The position numbers and the translations under genes are program-made. The notes beneath the pieces were generated by a model. The model saw only the letters and a list, made by a program, of their open reading frames with translations. It ran no database searches and had not been told where the DNA came from. Positions 1 through 7,902 of a stretch of DNA of 64,000 nucleotides are shown piece by piece. How positions within the stretch are numbered: the stretch's first letter is position 1; each line of letters opens with the position of its first letter. Source of the stretch: Rhodococcus sp. X156 (GTDB lineage Bacteria > Actinomycetota > Actinomycetes > Mycobacteriales > Mycobacteriaceae); the NCBI RefSeq assembly GCF_004006015.1, contig NZ_CP034766.1:2017001-2081000 (forward strand). The letters run 5' to 3'.

Positions 1-242
1 CCGAAGTTCAGCGGCAGCCCGAGGTACTCCGACAGCGTGGCCGGCACGAACATGTCCGACTCCGCCAGCCCGTGCGCCACGATGCCGTTGACCAGCGAGG
101 CGTCGATGCCCGCGTCGTCCACCGCCATCTTGGCCAGCAGCGCGTACTGCTCCAGGGTGAACATCGCCGGCCGGGTCTGCTTCTTCTGCGCCGGCAGCTC
201 GCAGATGCCGACGATCGCCGCCTCGCCGCGCAGCCCCGCCAT
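1..242 (-). CDS. Thiolase-like (lipid-transfer/acetyl-CoA acetyltransferase family) protein, 5' part only
   Basis: Only the first 80 or so residues are present; the gene runs off the left edge. The N-terminus reads MAGLRGEAAIVGICELPA and continues into a stretch on sensing maturation of a 'day/interval' type found in thiolase-fold lipid-transfer proteins (VDDAGIDASLVNGIVAHG). This is the usual start of SCP2-thiolase/Ltp2-like proteins that act as retro-aldolases or thiolases on CoA esters. The ATG overlaps the stop codon of the MaoC gene by one base (TGATG), so it is co-translated with it. The order of a two-gene hydratase followed by a thiolase-like protein recalls chsH2-chsH1-ltp2 of mycobacterial cholesterol side-chain degradation. 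The catalytic residues lie outside the window, so whether it is a thiolase or an aldolase cannot be decided here. Confidence 0.8.
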   Translation of the reverse strand, partial: MAGLRGEAAIVGICELPAQKKQTRPAMFTLEQYALLAKMAVDDAGIDASLVNGIVAHGLAESDMFVPATLSEYLGLPLNF

Positions 243-697
243 CAGGAGCCCGTCCCGGCGCGCAGCGGCAGCGACACGGTGGCAGTGCCCGGCATGAGCA
301 CCTCGTCGCCGCGCAGCCCCTGGATGCTCAGCTCCACCACGCCGCGCCCGCCGGAGGACTCGCCCAGTCCAGTGACGGTGCCGGTGAACACCAGCTCCTC
401 CCCCGGGAACGCCGACGCCCGGTTCTGCACCGCGTAGCTGACCAGCGTCCCGGCGCCACCGATCCAGTCGGTGACCGCACGGGCCAGCAGCGCCGCCTGC
501 AGCGGACCCTGCACCACGATGTCGGAGTAGCCCTCCTTGTCCACCGCCCAGCTGCGGTCGTAGTGGATGCGGTGGCCGTTGTAGGTGGCGGCGCTGAACA
601 GGAACATCTGCAGCGGGTCGACGGTCACGGACAGCGGTGGCACCACGGTGCCCACCTCGACGTCCTCGAAGAAGAGCTGGGACGGGGCGTCTGCCAT
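242..697 (-). CDS. MaoC-like hot-dog hydratase subunit
   Basis: A 151-residue single hot-dog domain of the MaoC family, which hydrates enoyl-CoA esters or dehydrates hydroxyacyl-CoA esters. The family's active-site loop, normally D-x-N-P-x-H, reads YNGHRIHYD at residues 39-47: the histidine (H45) is present but the aspartate position is N40. A loop of this form is typical of mesaconyl-CoA-hydratase-like enzymes and of half-sites in two-subunit hydratases. The ATG at 697 has a GAGGTG ribosome site about 6 bases upstream. The gene follows the FAS1-like dehydratase by 20 bases and overlaps the thiolase-like gene by 1 base. The two hot-dog proteins probably form one heteromeric hydratase (inferred). 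Confidence 0.85.
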   Translation of the reverse strand: MADAPSQLFFEDVEVGTVVPPLSVTVDPLQMFLFSAATYNGHRIHYDRSWAVDKEGYSDIVVQGPLQAALLARAVTDWIGGAGTLVSYAVQNRASAFPGEELVFTGTVTGLGESSGGRGVVELSIQGLRGDEVLMPGTATVSLPLRAGTGS

Positions 698-717
698 GGG
701 GTTCACCTCTGCTGTGC

Positions 718-1221
718 TCACGGGCGCGCGATCATGGACGTGGTGGCCTCGGCCACCAGCTCGGCGCGCTGGTTGGTGTAGGTGGTCTTCCAGGTGACCA
801 GGACGAAGCGACCCGAGCGCCCGGCCTTCTCCACGATGGAGTCGATGGTGCGGACGCTGGTGATGACGTCGCCGTCGTAGCAGGGCCGCAGGAAGGTGGT
901 GTTCTCCCCGCCGGCCATCCGCTTGGGGCACTTCGGAAAGGCCAGGTTGCCCGAGGCCGCTCCGGAGGAGCCGTCCACGCGCAGGGTCTCGATGGGCGTG
1001 ACGCCGAGGATGGCGTACTGCACGTACAGCGGCGGGCAGATGACGTCGGCGTACCCGTTGGCGCGGGCGTGCTCAGCGTCGAAGTACAGCGGGTTGTGGT
1101 CCTTGACCGCCACGGCCCAGCGCTGCCAGTCGCGGCGCACCACGGCTCCGGTGGCGGTGGAGGCGACGGTGCCCACGCGGGCGGCCACCTCGTCGGGGAT
1201 CAACGAATCGTGCTCTGACAT
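718..1221 (-). CDS. FAS1-like dehydratase (MaoC N-terminal type) hydratase subunit
   Basis: A 167-residue protein of the FAS1-like dehydratase/MaoC_dehydrat_N type, the partner half of double-hot-dog enoyl-CoA hydratases. The active-site segment is DHNPLYFD (residues 41-48). The aspartate D41, asparagine and proline are kept, but the usual catalytic histidine is Y46. This complements the neighbouring MaoC protein, which has the histidine and lacks the aspartate. Start ATG at 1221 is preceded by GAAGGGCAG. It sits 10 bases after the family III CoA-transferase and 20 bases before the MaoC gene, inside the long minus-strand operon. The substrate is presumably the enoyl-CoA made by the acyl-CoA dehydrogenase pair encoded upstream (inferred). 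Confidence 0.82.
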   Translation of the reverse strand: MSEHDSLIPDEVAARVGTVASTATGAVVRRDWQRWAVAVKDHNPLYFDAEHARANGYADVICPPLYVQYAILGVTPIETLRVDGSSGAASGNLAFPKCPKRMAGGENTTFLRPCYDGDVITSVRTIDSIVEKAGRSGRFVLVTWKTTYTNQRAELVAEATTSMIARP

Positions 1222-1231
1222 GTGCTGCCCT

Positions 1232-2503
1232 TCAAGCGATCTGGTGGTCGGTGACGAGTCCGCGCCGCACCAGGTCGGCGTAGTCGTCGTCGGAGTAGCC
1301 CAGCAAGGTCTGGTAGACGTAGGCGTTGTCCTCGCCGAAGCCGGGCACCACCCGGCCGAAGGCCAGGTCGAGGCCCTCGGCGCGCCACGGGTGTCCGGGG
1401 TAGCGGTAGGTGCCCACCGAGGGGTGGCTGCGCTCCTGGAAGAAGCCGCGGGCCGCCAGGTGCTCGTCGACGAGCAGCCGGTCCTCGGCCATCACCTCAC
1501 CGGCCGGCACCCCCGCCGCCTGCAGCTCGTCCACGATGGACACCGCCGAGCGCGCCCGGGCGCACTCCGCGATCCGGTCGCGGATGGCTCGGGAGTGCTC
1601 CGTGCGCAGCGCCGCGGTGGACCCCAGCTCGGCGAGATCGTCCAGCTCGAGCACCCCCACCAGCGCGGCCCAGTCGGCGTCGTCGCGGACGCTGATGGCC
1701 ACCCACCGGTCGTGGTCGGCGCTGAGGAACACGTCCTGCAGCACGTGCGGGTCGGTGTTGCCCAGCACCTGCGGGTCACGGCCGTTCACCTGCTGGTCCA
1801 GCACGTGCTCGCCGATCTCGGCCATCACGTTCTCCGCCTGGGCGAACTCGATGAGGCCGCCCTCGCCGGTGCTCTCCCGGTCCCACAGCGCGGCCATCAC
1901 CGCGAACGCCAGCCCCGCCGGCGCGGCCTCGTCCATGTGGTAGTTCTCCCCGGCGGAGTCCGGCTCCTCGCCCTCGTAGCCGTCCATCGCGGCGATGCCC
2001 ACCAGGGAGTTGAAGTTGGGCCCGTAGCCGAGGTAGCCGCTCATCGGACCGGTCATCCCCAGCGGGGGCATCCGGGCGACCACCAGCCGCGGGTTGAGCT
2101 CCAGCAGCTGCTCGTGGCCCAGCCCCAGCTTCTCCAGCGTGCCGTTGGTGTTGTTCTCCACCAGCACGTCGCTGATCTTCAGCAGCTCCAGCGCCGCCGC
2201 GTGCCCCTCGGGCGTCTCCAGGTTCATGCACGCGGAGAGCTTGTTGCGGGAGTGCCAGGTGAACAGCGCCGTGCGGTCGTAGGGACGCTCGCCAGGGTCC
2301 TTCTCCGGGTAGGTGCCGCCGTGGTAGCCGGTCTGGGCGATGAGCTCCTTGGTGGTGCGCGCGGAGACCTGTCGGCTGGTGCGGTTGTTGCCCTCCAGCC
2401 GGATCACCTCCGCGCCCAGGTCGCCCAGCAGCGCGGTGGCGCCGGGCCCGGACCACACCACCGTCAGGTCGATCACCCGGATGCCGTCCAACGGGCCGCT
2501 CAT
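1232..2503 (-). CDS. Family III (CaiB/BaiF) CoA-transferase, catalytic-Asp subunit
   Basis: A 423-residue member of CoA-transferase family III, which moves CoA between carboxylic acids through an aspartyl-CoA thioester. The N-terminal LDGIRVIDLT and GDLGAEVIRLE segments are diagnostic. Aligning the conserved AAL-x5-TG motif (MAALWDRESTGEGG) places the catalytic aspartate at D191 in the segment YHMDEAAPAG. The ATG at 2503 overlaps the stop of the preceding CoA-transferase gene by 4 bases (ATGA), implying coupled translation and stoichiometric production. The pairing of two such genes suggests a heteromeric enzyme. CoA donor and acceptor cannot be read from sequence; succinyl-CoA or the pathway product are the usual donors. 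Confidence 0.9.
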   Translation of the reverse strand: MSGPLDGIRVIDLTVVWSGPGATALLGDLGAEVIRLEGNNRTSRQVSARTTKELIAQTGYHGGTYPEKDPGERPYDRTALFTWHSRNKLSACMNLETPEGHAAALELLKISDVLVENNTNGTLEKLGLGHEQLLELNPRLVVARMPPLGMTGPMSGYLGYGPNFNSLVGIAAMDGYEGEEPDSAGENYHMDEAAPAGLAFAVMAALWDRESTGEGGLIEFAQAENVMAEIGEHVLDQQVNGRDPQVLGNTDPHVLQDVFLSADHDRWVAISVRDDADWAALVGVLELDDLAELGSTAALRTEHSRAIRDRIAECARARSAVSIVDELQAAGVPAGEVMAEDRLLVDEHLAARGFFQERSHPSVGTYRYPGHPWRAEGLDLAFGRVVPGFGEDNAYVYQTLLGYSDDDYADLVRRGLVTDHQIA

Positions 2504-3756
2504 GCCTGCACCTGCTTCCTGATGTCGGCGCTCCTGATGTCAGCGCTCCTGAGGTCAGCACCGTGCTGGTCCAGCAGCGGCGCGGTGGTGCGCAGCCGGA
2601 ACCCGTGGCGCATCCGCCACGGCGCCCCGGTGTACTCCAGGCTCCCGGCCACCGGGTGCTCGGCGCGGACGAAGGCGTCCCGCCCGCGGAAGTGCTCGTG
2701 CTGCAACAGCTCGGAGACCTGCAGGTAGGCGGTCACCGGGATGCGGGCGGCCTCGGCCCGCTCCATCACGTCCAGCTTGGTCCGCACCGCGCACCACGCG
2801 GCCACGTGGGCCAGGAAGTCCTCCCGGTCGGCACCCATCACGGTCTGGCGGCCGTGGAAGCGGGCGTGGAACTCCGGGGCGTCGGCGCCGATCAGGTCGA
2901 CCAGACGGTTCCAGAAGGCCTGGTTGGTGACGTAGACCATCACGAAGCCGTCGCTGGTGCGGAACGGCCCGGTAAAGGTGGCGCCGTGGCGGTGCGGGCT
3001 GCGCACCCCCCGCGGGGCGACCATCCCGGAGTAGGCCGCAGAGACCAGGTAGGACGCGCGGCGGTCGGCGCCGGAGAGCAGCACCTCCTGGCCGGAGACG
3101 TCGATCACCGAGCCGGTGCCGGTGCGGCGGGCCTGGAAGATGCCCGCCATGGTGGCCTCCCCGGCGGTGCGGCCCACGGTGTAGTGCTCCAGCAGGCCGG
3201 GCTTGCGCAGCGGGGCGCGGTCGGCAGCGCCGGTGGCGTTCATCGGACCACCCGCGGCCTGCAGCACCAGGCCGGTGGCCTCGCGGTCGCGGTGGGGACC
3301 GGTCTGGCCGAAGGCGCTGATCCGAGTGAGCACCAGCTTGGGGTTGCGCGCCCGCAGCACGTCCGGACCCAGCCCGAGGCGCTCCAGGTGGCCGGGGCGG
3401 AAGGACTCCACCACCGCGTCGGAGCTGGCCACCAGCTCCAGCAGCAGCTCCCGGTCGCCGGCGTCGGTGAGGTCGAGCGCCACCGAGCGCTTGTTGGTGT
3501 TGAGGTGCAGGAACAGCGCGCTGCGCTCCGGGTCGGGCACGTCGTCGGGGAAGGGTCCCCAGTGCCGGGTGAGGCTGCCCTGGCCGGGCTTCTCCACCTT
3601 GACCACGTCGGCGCCGAAGTCGGCGAACAGCTTGGTGGCGTACTCCCCCGCCACCCAGCGGGACAGGTCGAGCACCCGCAGGTCCTGCAGGGCCTGGCGC
3701 GGACGGGTTCGGTCCTGGGTGGACTGATCGTCAGTGAGAGCTTCGTCAGTGGACAA
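2500..3756 (-). CDS. Family III (CaiB/BaiF) CoA-transferase paralogue lacking the catalytic Asp
   Basis: A 418-residue family III CoA-transferase homologue with LQDLRVLDLSRWVAGEY and DFGADVVKVEKPG near the N-terminus. Counting back from the conserved RRTGTG segment, the catalytic aspartate position is H191 (segment LLEHYTVG), with a glutamate just before it. It may therefore be a non-catalytic or structural subunit paired with the Asp-bearing neighbour, as known for two-subunit family III enzymes; this is inference. I chose the TTG at 3756 because a strong GGAGGAG site lies 7 bases upstream and the homologous N-terminus begins shortly after. This start overlaps the preceding acyl-CoA dehydrogenase gene by 11 bases. 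Confidence 0.88.
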   Translation of the reverse strand: MSTDEALTDDQSTQDRTRPRQALQDLRVLDLSRWVAGEYATKLFADFGADVVKVEKPGQGSLTRHWGPFPDDVPDPERSALFLHLNTNKRSVALDLTDAGDRELLLELVASSDAVVESFRPGHLERLGLGPDVLRARNPKLVLTRISAFGQTGPHRDREATGLVLQAAGGPMNATGAADRAPLRKPGLLEHYTVGRTAGEATMAGIFQARRTGTGSVIDVSGQEVLLSGADRRASYLVSAAYSGMVAPRGVRSPHRHGATFTGPFRTSDGFVMVYVTNQAFWNRLVDLIGADAPEFHARFHGRQTVMGADREDFLAHVAAWCAVRTKLDVMERAEAARIPVTAYLQVSELLQHEHFRGRDAFVRAEHPVAGSLEYTGAPWRMRHGFRLRTTAPLLDQHGADLRSADIRSADIRKQVQA

Positions 3757-4891
3757 GACCCAGCTCCTCCTGCAGCCACCGGGCCGCGACGTCGGCGGTG
3801 CCGCCCCAGACCTCGGTGGTCTTGGCGCGCTCGGACCACAGGTGCAGGTCGGTCTCCCGCACGTACCCCATGCCGCCGTGCAGCTGGTGGGCGTTGAGGG
3901 TGGCCCACTTGTAGGCCTCGTTGCACCGCATGGTGGCGATGGCCACCGGCCGGGTGGCGCACTCGCCGCGACCCAGCCACCACACGGCGCTGTGCGCGGC
4001 CAGGCGCGCGGCGTCCAGGGCGATGTGGATGTCGGCCACCAGGTGCTGGGCTGCCTGGAAGCTGCCGATGGGGCGGCCGAACTGCTCACGGGTGCTGATG
4101 TGGGCGACGGTCTGGTCCAGCACCGCTGCGGTGCCGCCCACCATCTCCATGCACTGCAGCGCGACCGCGGCGTTGGCCACCCAGCGCAGGTCGTCGGTGC
4201 TGAGGCCGCGACCGTCCTGGCCCGCCAGCACGGCGGTGGCGGGCACCAGCACGTCGGTGAGCACCACCCGGCTCACCCGCTCCCCCGACATGGTCTCCAG
4301 CGCCTGCGCCTGCCAGCCCGCCGCGGTCGGGTCCACCAGGAACCCGAGGGTGCGGGTGGGCTCGGCGTAGACCCTCGCCCTGGCCGTCACCAGGACCACC
4401 TCGGCGCCCTCGGCGTTGACCACGAACGGCAGGGTGCCGCTGAGCGCCCAGCCCCCGCCCTCGGCCGGCACCGCGGTCAGCACCGGGCGCACGTCACCGG
4501 CGTCGGCGGGGTTGCTGATCGCGGTGGTGGCCCGCAGCTCACCGGCGGCCAGCGCGGGCAGGTGGCGCTCCTGCTGCGCGGGGGTGCCCAGCCGCCCGAG
4601 CGCGACGCCCAGCAGCAGGCTGCTGTAGATGCTGCTGGGGCACAGCGCCCGGCCGGCCTCGGCGAAGAACAGCCCCAGCTCGTAGAGGCCGGCCCCGCTT
4701 CCGCCGTGCGCCTCGTCGGTGGCCAGGCCCAGTGCGCCGACGTCGGCCAGGGCAGCCACCAGGTGCTTGGGCCAGGCGTCGGCTGCGGGGTCGCGCAGCT
4801 CGCGGACGAGGGTGGTCGGGCAGTGCTTGGCCAGCACCGACCGCAGCGTGGCCTGCAGGTCCAGCTGGTCCTGGGTGGGAACGATCTTCAT
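3746..4891 (-). CDS. Acyl-CoA dehydrogenase subunit without catalytic glutamate
   Basis: A 381-residue flavoprotein of the acyl-CoA dehydrogenase fold (N-terminal helical, middle beta and C-terminal helical domains; GGSGAGLYELGLFFAE, REQFGRPIGSFQAAQH, LHGGMGYVRE). The C-terminal segment that holds the catalytic glutamate in MCAD-type enzymes (IYEGT) reads EVWGGT. The alternative helix-G position holds an alanine-rich NAAVALQ with no glutamate. In the steroid FadE families one subunit of an alpha2beta2 enzyme lacks the base, so this is probably the non-basic partner of the next gene upstream. Start ATG at 4891 has GAGGAGAACC before it. It lies 48 bases after the partner and overlaps the CoA-transferase gene downstream. 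Confidence 0.88.
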   Translation of the reverse strand: MKIVPTQDQLDLQATLRSVLAKHCPTTLVRELRDPAADAWPKHLVAALADVGALGLATDEAHGGSGAGLYELGLFFAEAGRALCPSSIYSSLLLGVALGRLGTPAQQERHLPALAAGELRATTAISNPADAGDVRPVLTAVPAEGGGWALSGTLPFVVNAEGAEVVLVTARARVYAEPTRTLGFLVDPTAAGWQAQALETMSGERVSRVVLTDVLVPATAVLAGQDGRGLSTDDLRWVANAAVALQCMEMVGGTAAVLDQTVAHISTREQFGRPIGSFQAAQHLVADIHIALDAARLAAHSAVWWLGRGECATRPVAIATMRCNEAYKWATLNAHQLHGGMGYVRETDLHLWSERAKTTEVWGGTADVAARWLQEELGLVH

Positions 4892-4939
4892 GGTTCTCCT
4901 CGCGCTGCAGGGCAGCGGCAGTGTGGGCGAGCGGGCTCG

Positions 4940-6118
4940 TCAGCGTCCGTAGCTGGGCAGGCGGTGGCCGCGCTGGGCGATCACGTCCCGCAGCACCTCG
5001 TTGGTGCCGGCGCCGAAGCGCAGCAGTGGCGCGGCCCGGTAGAGCCGCTCGAACTTGCCACCGGCGGGCGCGTGCTCGCTGCGGTGGGCCAGCACGCCGG
5101 CGGGGCCGAGCAGCCCGGTGGCGACGTCGGCGATGCGCTGTCGCAGCTCGCTGGAGAAGATCTTCTCCGAGCTGACCAGCACCGAGGGGATGGTGCCGCT
5201 GTCGAGCAGCGAGGAAGCCTCGAAGCCCATCAGCTGCGCCACCTCGACGTCAGCGTCCAGCTGGGCCAGCTGGCGGCGCACGTCGGCGTCCTCCACCGGC
5301 CGGGTGCCGTCCTCGCGGGGCAGCCGCGCCAGCTCGAGCAGGTCGTCCACCGCGCGGCGCAGGTCGCCGGCGTTGGTGAGCGCGCCACGCTCGAGGTCCA
5401 GCGCGCCGGTGATGTACTGCCAGCCCCGGTTGACCTCGCCGATGAGGTTGGTCGCCGGCACCCGCACGTTGTCGAAGAAGGTCTCGTTGGTGCGGTAGTC
5501 CGACCAGGAGATGATCGGACGGATGGTGACGCCGGGGGCGTCGATCGGCACGATGATCACCGAGATGCCCTTGTGCTTGGGCACCTCCGTGTCGGTGCGC
5601 ACGCACAGCCACTCGTGGGTGACCCGCTGGGCCATCGAGTTCCAGATCTTCGACCCGTTGATCACCCACTCGTCGCCGTCCAGGACCGCGCGGGTGCGCA
5701 GGCTGGCCAGGTCGGTGCCAGCGCCGGGCTCGGAGTAGCCGACCGCGCAGGTCATCTCGCCGCGGGCGATGGGCGGCAGGAACTCGGAGCGGTTGCGCTC
5801 GGTGCCGTGCCGCATGATCATCGGCGCCACGGAGGTGACCGTGAGGTCCGGACCCGGCACCCCCCAGTACTCGAACTCGCTGACCAGCAGGTGCTGGTAG
5901 ACCGGCCCCAGGCCGAGCCCGCCCAGCTCCGCCGGCCAGTTCAGCCCGAACCAGCCCTTGTCCCCGATCTTCTTGCGGAAGCGGGTGACCTCGCCCTGTG
6001 GGGCCTCGAGGTCGTGCACGGCCATCTCGGCCCGCAGCTCGGGAGTGACGTTCTCGCGCAGGAAGGCTCGCACCTCCTCGCGCCAGGCTCGCTGGTCGGC
6101 GTCAAGCTCGAAGTCCAT
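4940..6118 (-). CDS. Acyl-CoA dehydrogenase, catalytic subunit of a heteromeric enzyme
   Basis: A 392-residue acyl-CoA dehydrogenase. Family marks are VGYSEPGAGTDLASLRT (FAD-binding loop) and GSKIWNSMAQ. The catalytic glutamate is not in the C-terminal position (FGAGTNE instead of YEGT). A glutamate is present in the isovaleryl-CoA-dehydrogenase-type position, in LDLERGAL. Together with the glutamate-less neighbour it resembles the alpha2beta2 FadE pairs of actinobacterial steroid side-chain oxidation. I chose the ATG at 6118, giving MDFELDADQRAW, the expected family N-terminus; an ATG at 6157 would add 13 unrelated residues and run through the upstream palindrome. It is the first gene after a 72-base gap holding putative operators, so probably a promoter-proximal gene. 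Confidence 0.9.
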   Translation of the reverse strand: MDFELDADQRAWREEVRAFLRENVTPELRAEMAVHDLEAPQGEVTRFRKKIGDKGWFGLNWPAELGGLGLGPVYQHLLVSEFEYWGVPGPDLTVTSVAPMIMRHGTERNRSEFLPPIARGEMTCAVGYSEPGAGTDLASLRTRAVLDGDEWVINGSKIWNSMAQRVTHEWLCVRTDTEVPKHKGISVIIVPIDAPGVTIRPIISWSDYRTNETFFDNVRVPATNLIGEVNRGWQYITGALDLERGALTNAGDLRRAVDDLLELARLPREDGTRPVEDADVRRQLAQLDADVEVAQLMGFEASSLLDSGTIPSVLVSSEKIFSSELRQRIADVATGLLGPAGVLAHRSEHAPAGGKFERLYRAAPLLRFGAGTNEVLRDVIAQRGHRLPSYGR

Positions 6119-6141
6119 GCCCGTCCGTTCCGGAGAAGGTA

Positions 6142-6173
6142 TGCCTATTAGGCACATTGCTAGAGAATCTAGC
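6142..6173 (-). promoter_or_regulatory. Two adjacent perfect palindromes, putative operators
   Basis: TGCCTA-T-TAGGCA (6142-6154) and GCTAGA-GAA-TCTAGC (6159-6173) are perfect inverted repeats in the 72-base gap upstream of the acyl-CoA dehydrogenase at 6118. Their position 24-55 bases before the start codon fits operators overlapping the promoter. The first shares the core CTATTAGG with a second inverted repeat upstream of the ABC-transporter operon (13413-13432). The regulator is unknown; TetR- or GntR-type proteins bind sites of this size. Confidence 0.5.
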
Positions 6174-6190
6174 AGTTGCTGTGCCAGGGG

Positions 6191-7168
6191 TCACGCCCGG
6201 GCGATCAGCTCCTCCGACAACGCCCACAGCCGGGCGGCGAGCTCGGGGTCGCTGGCGTGCGGACGGGCGCGGCCCAGTGCGCAGTCGGCCAGGTACGCGC
6301 CGCCGTGCTGGTCCAGCTCGGGCGCGGTGGCCGCCCACACCGTGGTGGCGGCGCCGACCGGCACGGTGCCGTAGCGCATGCCGCTGCGCGCCGGCCGAGC
6401 CGCACCCGCGGCGGCAGGGTCCCGGGGCGGACGGTTGAGCTTGGTCAGCCGCACCATCTCGGCCAGGTCGGCCTCGTCCATGTAGCGCGCCAGCTCGGTG
6501 ACGATGATGCCGGGGTGCACCGAGTAGGCCCGCACCCCGCTGGGCTCCAGCCGCCGGTTCAGCTCGAGGGCGAACAACGCGTTGGCCGTCTTGGCCTGCC
6601 CGTAGGCCTCGAACTTGTCGTAGGGCCGGCGCAAGTAGCAGGGGTCGTCGAAGTCCACGGCCCCGAGGCTGTGCCCGGCGGAGCTGAGCACCACCACCCG
6701 AGAAGGGGCGCCCGCCACCAGCGCGGGGGTGAGCAGCTCGGTGAGCAGGAAGTGGCCCAGGTGGTTGGTGCCCAGCTGCAGCTCGAAGCCGTCCGCGGTG
6801 CGCTCGAACGGGGTGAACATCACTCCCGCGTTGTTCACCAGCACGTGGATCTCGCGGTGCCGGCCGAGGATCTGCTGGGCAGCGGCACGCACGCTGGCCA
6901 GCGACGTCAGGTCCAGCTCGACGTGCTCCAGGTCGGCCGCGGGGTGGCGGTCCAGGATGCTCTGCAGCGCGGCGGCCGACTTCTCCGGGTTGCGCGAGGC
7001 CAGCACCACTCGGGCACCGGCCGCGGCGAGGGCGCGGGCGGTCTCCAGGCCCAGCCCCGCGCTGGCCCCGGTGACCACCACCGTCCGGCCGGTGAGGTCC
7101 ACACCGGACAGCACGTCGTCGGTGGTGCGGGCGGTGTCGGTGGTGCGGGCGGTGCTGTCCTGGCTCAT
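6191..7168 (-). CDS. Short-chain dehydrogenase/reductase (retinol-dehydrogenase-like)
   Basis: A 325-residue SDR. The NAD(P)-binding motif TGASAGLG is at residues 33-40, NNAG at 112-115 and the catalytic Y189-x3-K193 (YGQAK) follows SS at 162-163. The length and the NHLGHFLL segment match the retinol-dehydrogenase/protochlorophyllide-reductase-like subgroup, which oxidises lipophilic alcohols or reduces ketones. The ATG at 7168 overlaps the cupin gene's stop by 4 bases. With the cupin it is the distal part of the ABC-transporter operon. The substrate is not known; a link to the transported compound is inferred from the operon only. Confidence 0.85.
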   Translation of the reverse strand: MSQDSTARTTDTARTTDDVLSGVDLTGRTVVVTGASAGLGLETARALAAAGARVVLASRNPEKSAAALQSILDRHPAADLEHVELDLTSLASVRAAAQQILGRHREIHVLVNNAGVMFTPFERTADGFELQLGTNHLGHFLLTELLTPALVAGAPSRVVVLSSAGHSLGAVDFDDPCYLRRPYDKFEAYGQAKTANALFALELNRRLEPSGVRAYSVHPGIIVTELARYMDEADLAEMVRLTKLNRPPRDPAAAGAARPARSGMRYGTVPVGAATTVWAATAPELDQHGGAYLADCALGRARPHASDPELAARLWALSEELIARA

Positions 7169-7893
7169 CGCGGCTCCTGCTGTCCAAGGGGGCGGGCTCC
7201 GCCGACAGACGCCGCGGTGGCGAAGCGCACCACGGCGAGGGTCGCGGCCTCGGTGCCGGCCTGCAACGTGGCCAGCTCGGCGCCGTCGGCAAACGGCACC
7301 AGCGTGCGCGGTGGCAGCTCACGGCCGTCCTGGGTGAGCGCACCGGAGAGCACCACCACGTAGCCCCGTCCGGTCAGCGCGACCAGCTCCGGTGCCAGGG
7401 ACTGGCCCGGACCCAGCCGAGCCGCCCAGGCCTGCGCGCCGCGCGAGGTCTCGGCCAGCAGTGACGCCGCCGCACCCTCCGGGGTGGCCAGCGCGGTGAA
7501 GTGCTCGCCGCCGCGGACGGTCCGCTCCCGCGACTCCGGCATGTAGCTCAGCCCGGTGGCCGCGTCCAGGCGCAGGGTGAAGTACGCGAGCCCGTCCGGG
7601 TCGTCGGTGGTGATCGGCCCGTAGGGGGTGTGCCCGTCGCTGTAGTGGACGACGCCGACACCCACCTCGTCGCGGCCCAGCCGGCCGCGACCGCCCACCA
7701 CCACCTGGAACTGGTCCACCTCGTGGAAGTGCGGGCGCAGCAGCGGCGCCTGCTGGGTGACCAGGTAGGCCTGGTACCCGTCCTCGCCGTCCAGCCGGTC
7801 GTGGCGGCCGAGGAAGTCGCTCATCAGGAACTGCCCCTCCGCGGTCTCTCGGCGCACGGTGCGGGCCTGGTCCGGCGTCACGGCTGGCGGCAC
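7165..7893 (-). CDS. Cupin-like protein of unknown function
   Basis: A 242-residue protein I do not recognise as a named family. The segment PHFHEVDQFQVVVGGRGRLG (residues about 53-72) has the H-x-H-x3-D/E-x3 spacing of a cupin metal-binding motif 1 followed by the typical glycine-rich turn. A second glycine-rich strand region lies at about 175-190 (LTGRGYVVVLSGAL). A bicupin fold is likely. Start is GTG at 7893 with AGGAGA 6 bases upstream. It begins 9 bases after the ABC ATPase gene and overlaps the SDR, so it is part of the transporter operon. It could be a small-molecule-binding or isomerase/dioxygenase-type enzyme; no function is assigned. Confidence 0.75.
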   Translation of the reverse strand: MPPAVTPDQARTVRRETAEGQFLMSDFLGRHDRLDGEDGYQAYLVTQQAPLLRPHFHEVDQFQVVVGGRGRLGRDEVGVGVVHYSDGHTPYGPITTDDPDGLAYFTLRLDAATGLSYMPESRERTVRGGEHFTALATPEGAAASLLAETSRGAQAWAARLGPGQSLAPELVALTGRGYVVVLSGALTQDGRELPPRTLVPFADGAELATLQAGTEAATLAVVRFATAASVGGARPLGQQEPR

Positions 7894-7902
7894 GGGGTTC
7901 TC

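Noticed and set aside
896-2728. Very long open frames on the plus strand opposite the catabolic genes (also near 3734-6151, 7501-9420, 14217-17559 and 38684-41083).
   Set aside because: They are antisense shadows of high-GC genes: composition is rich in Arg, Gly, Ala and His, no domains are seen, and the opposite strand carries clear enzymes.
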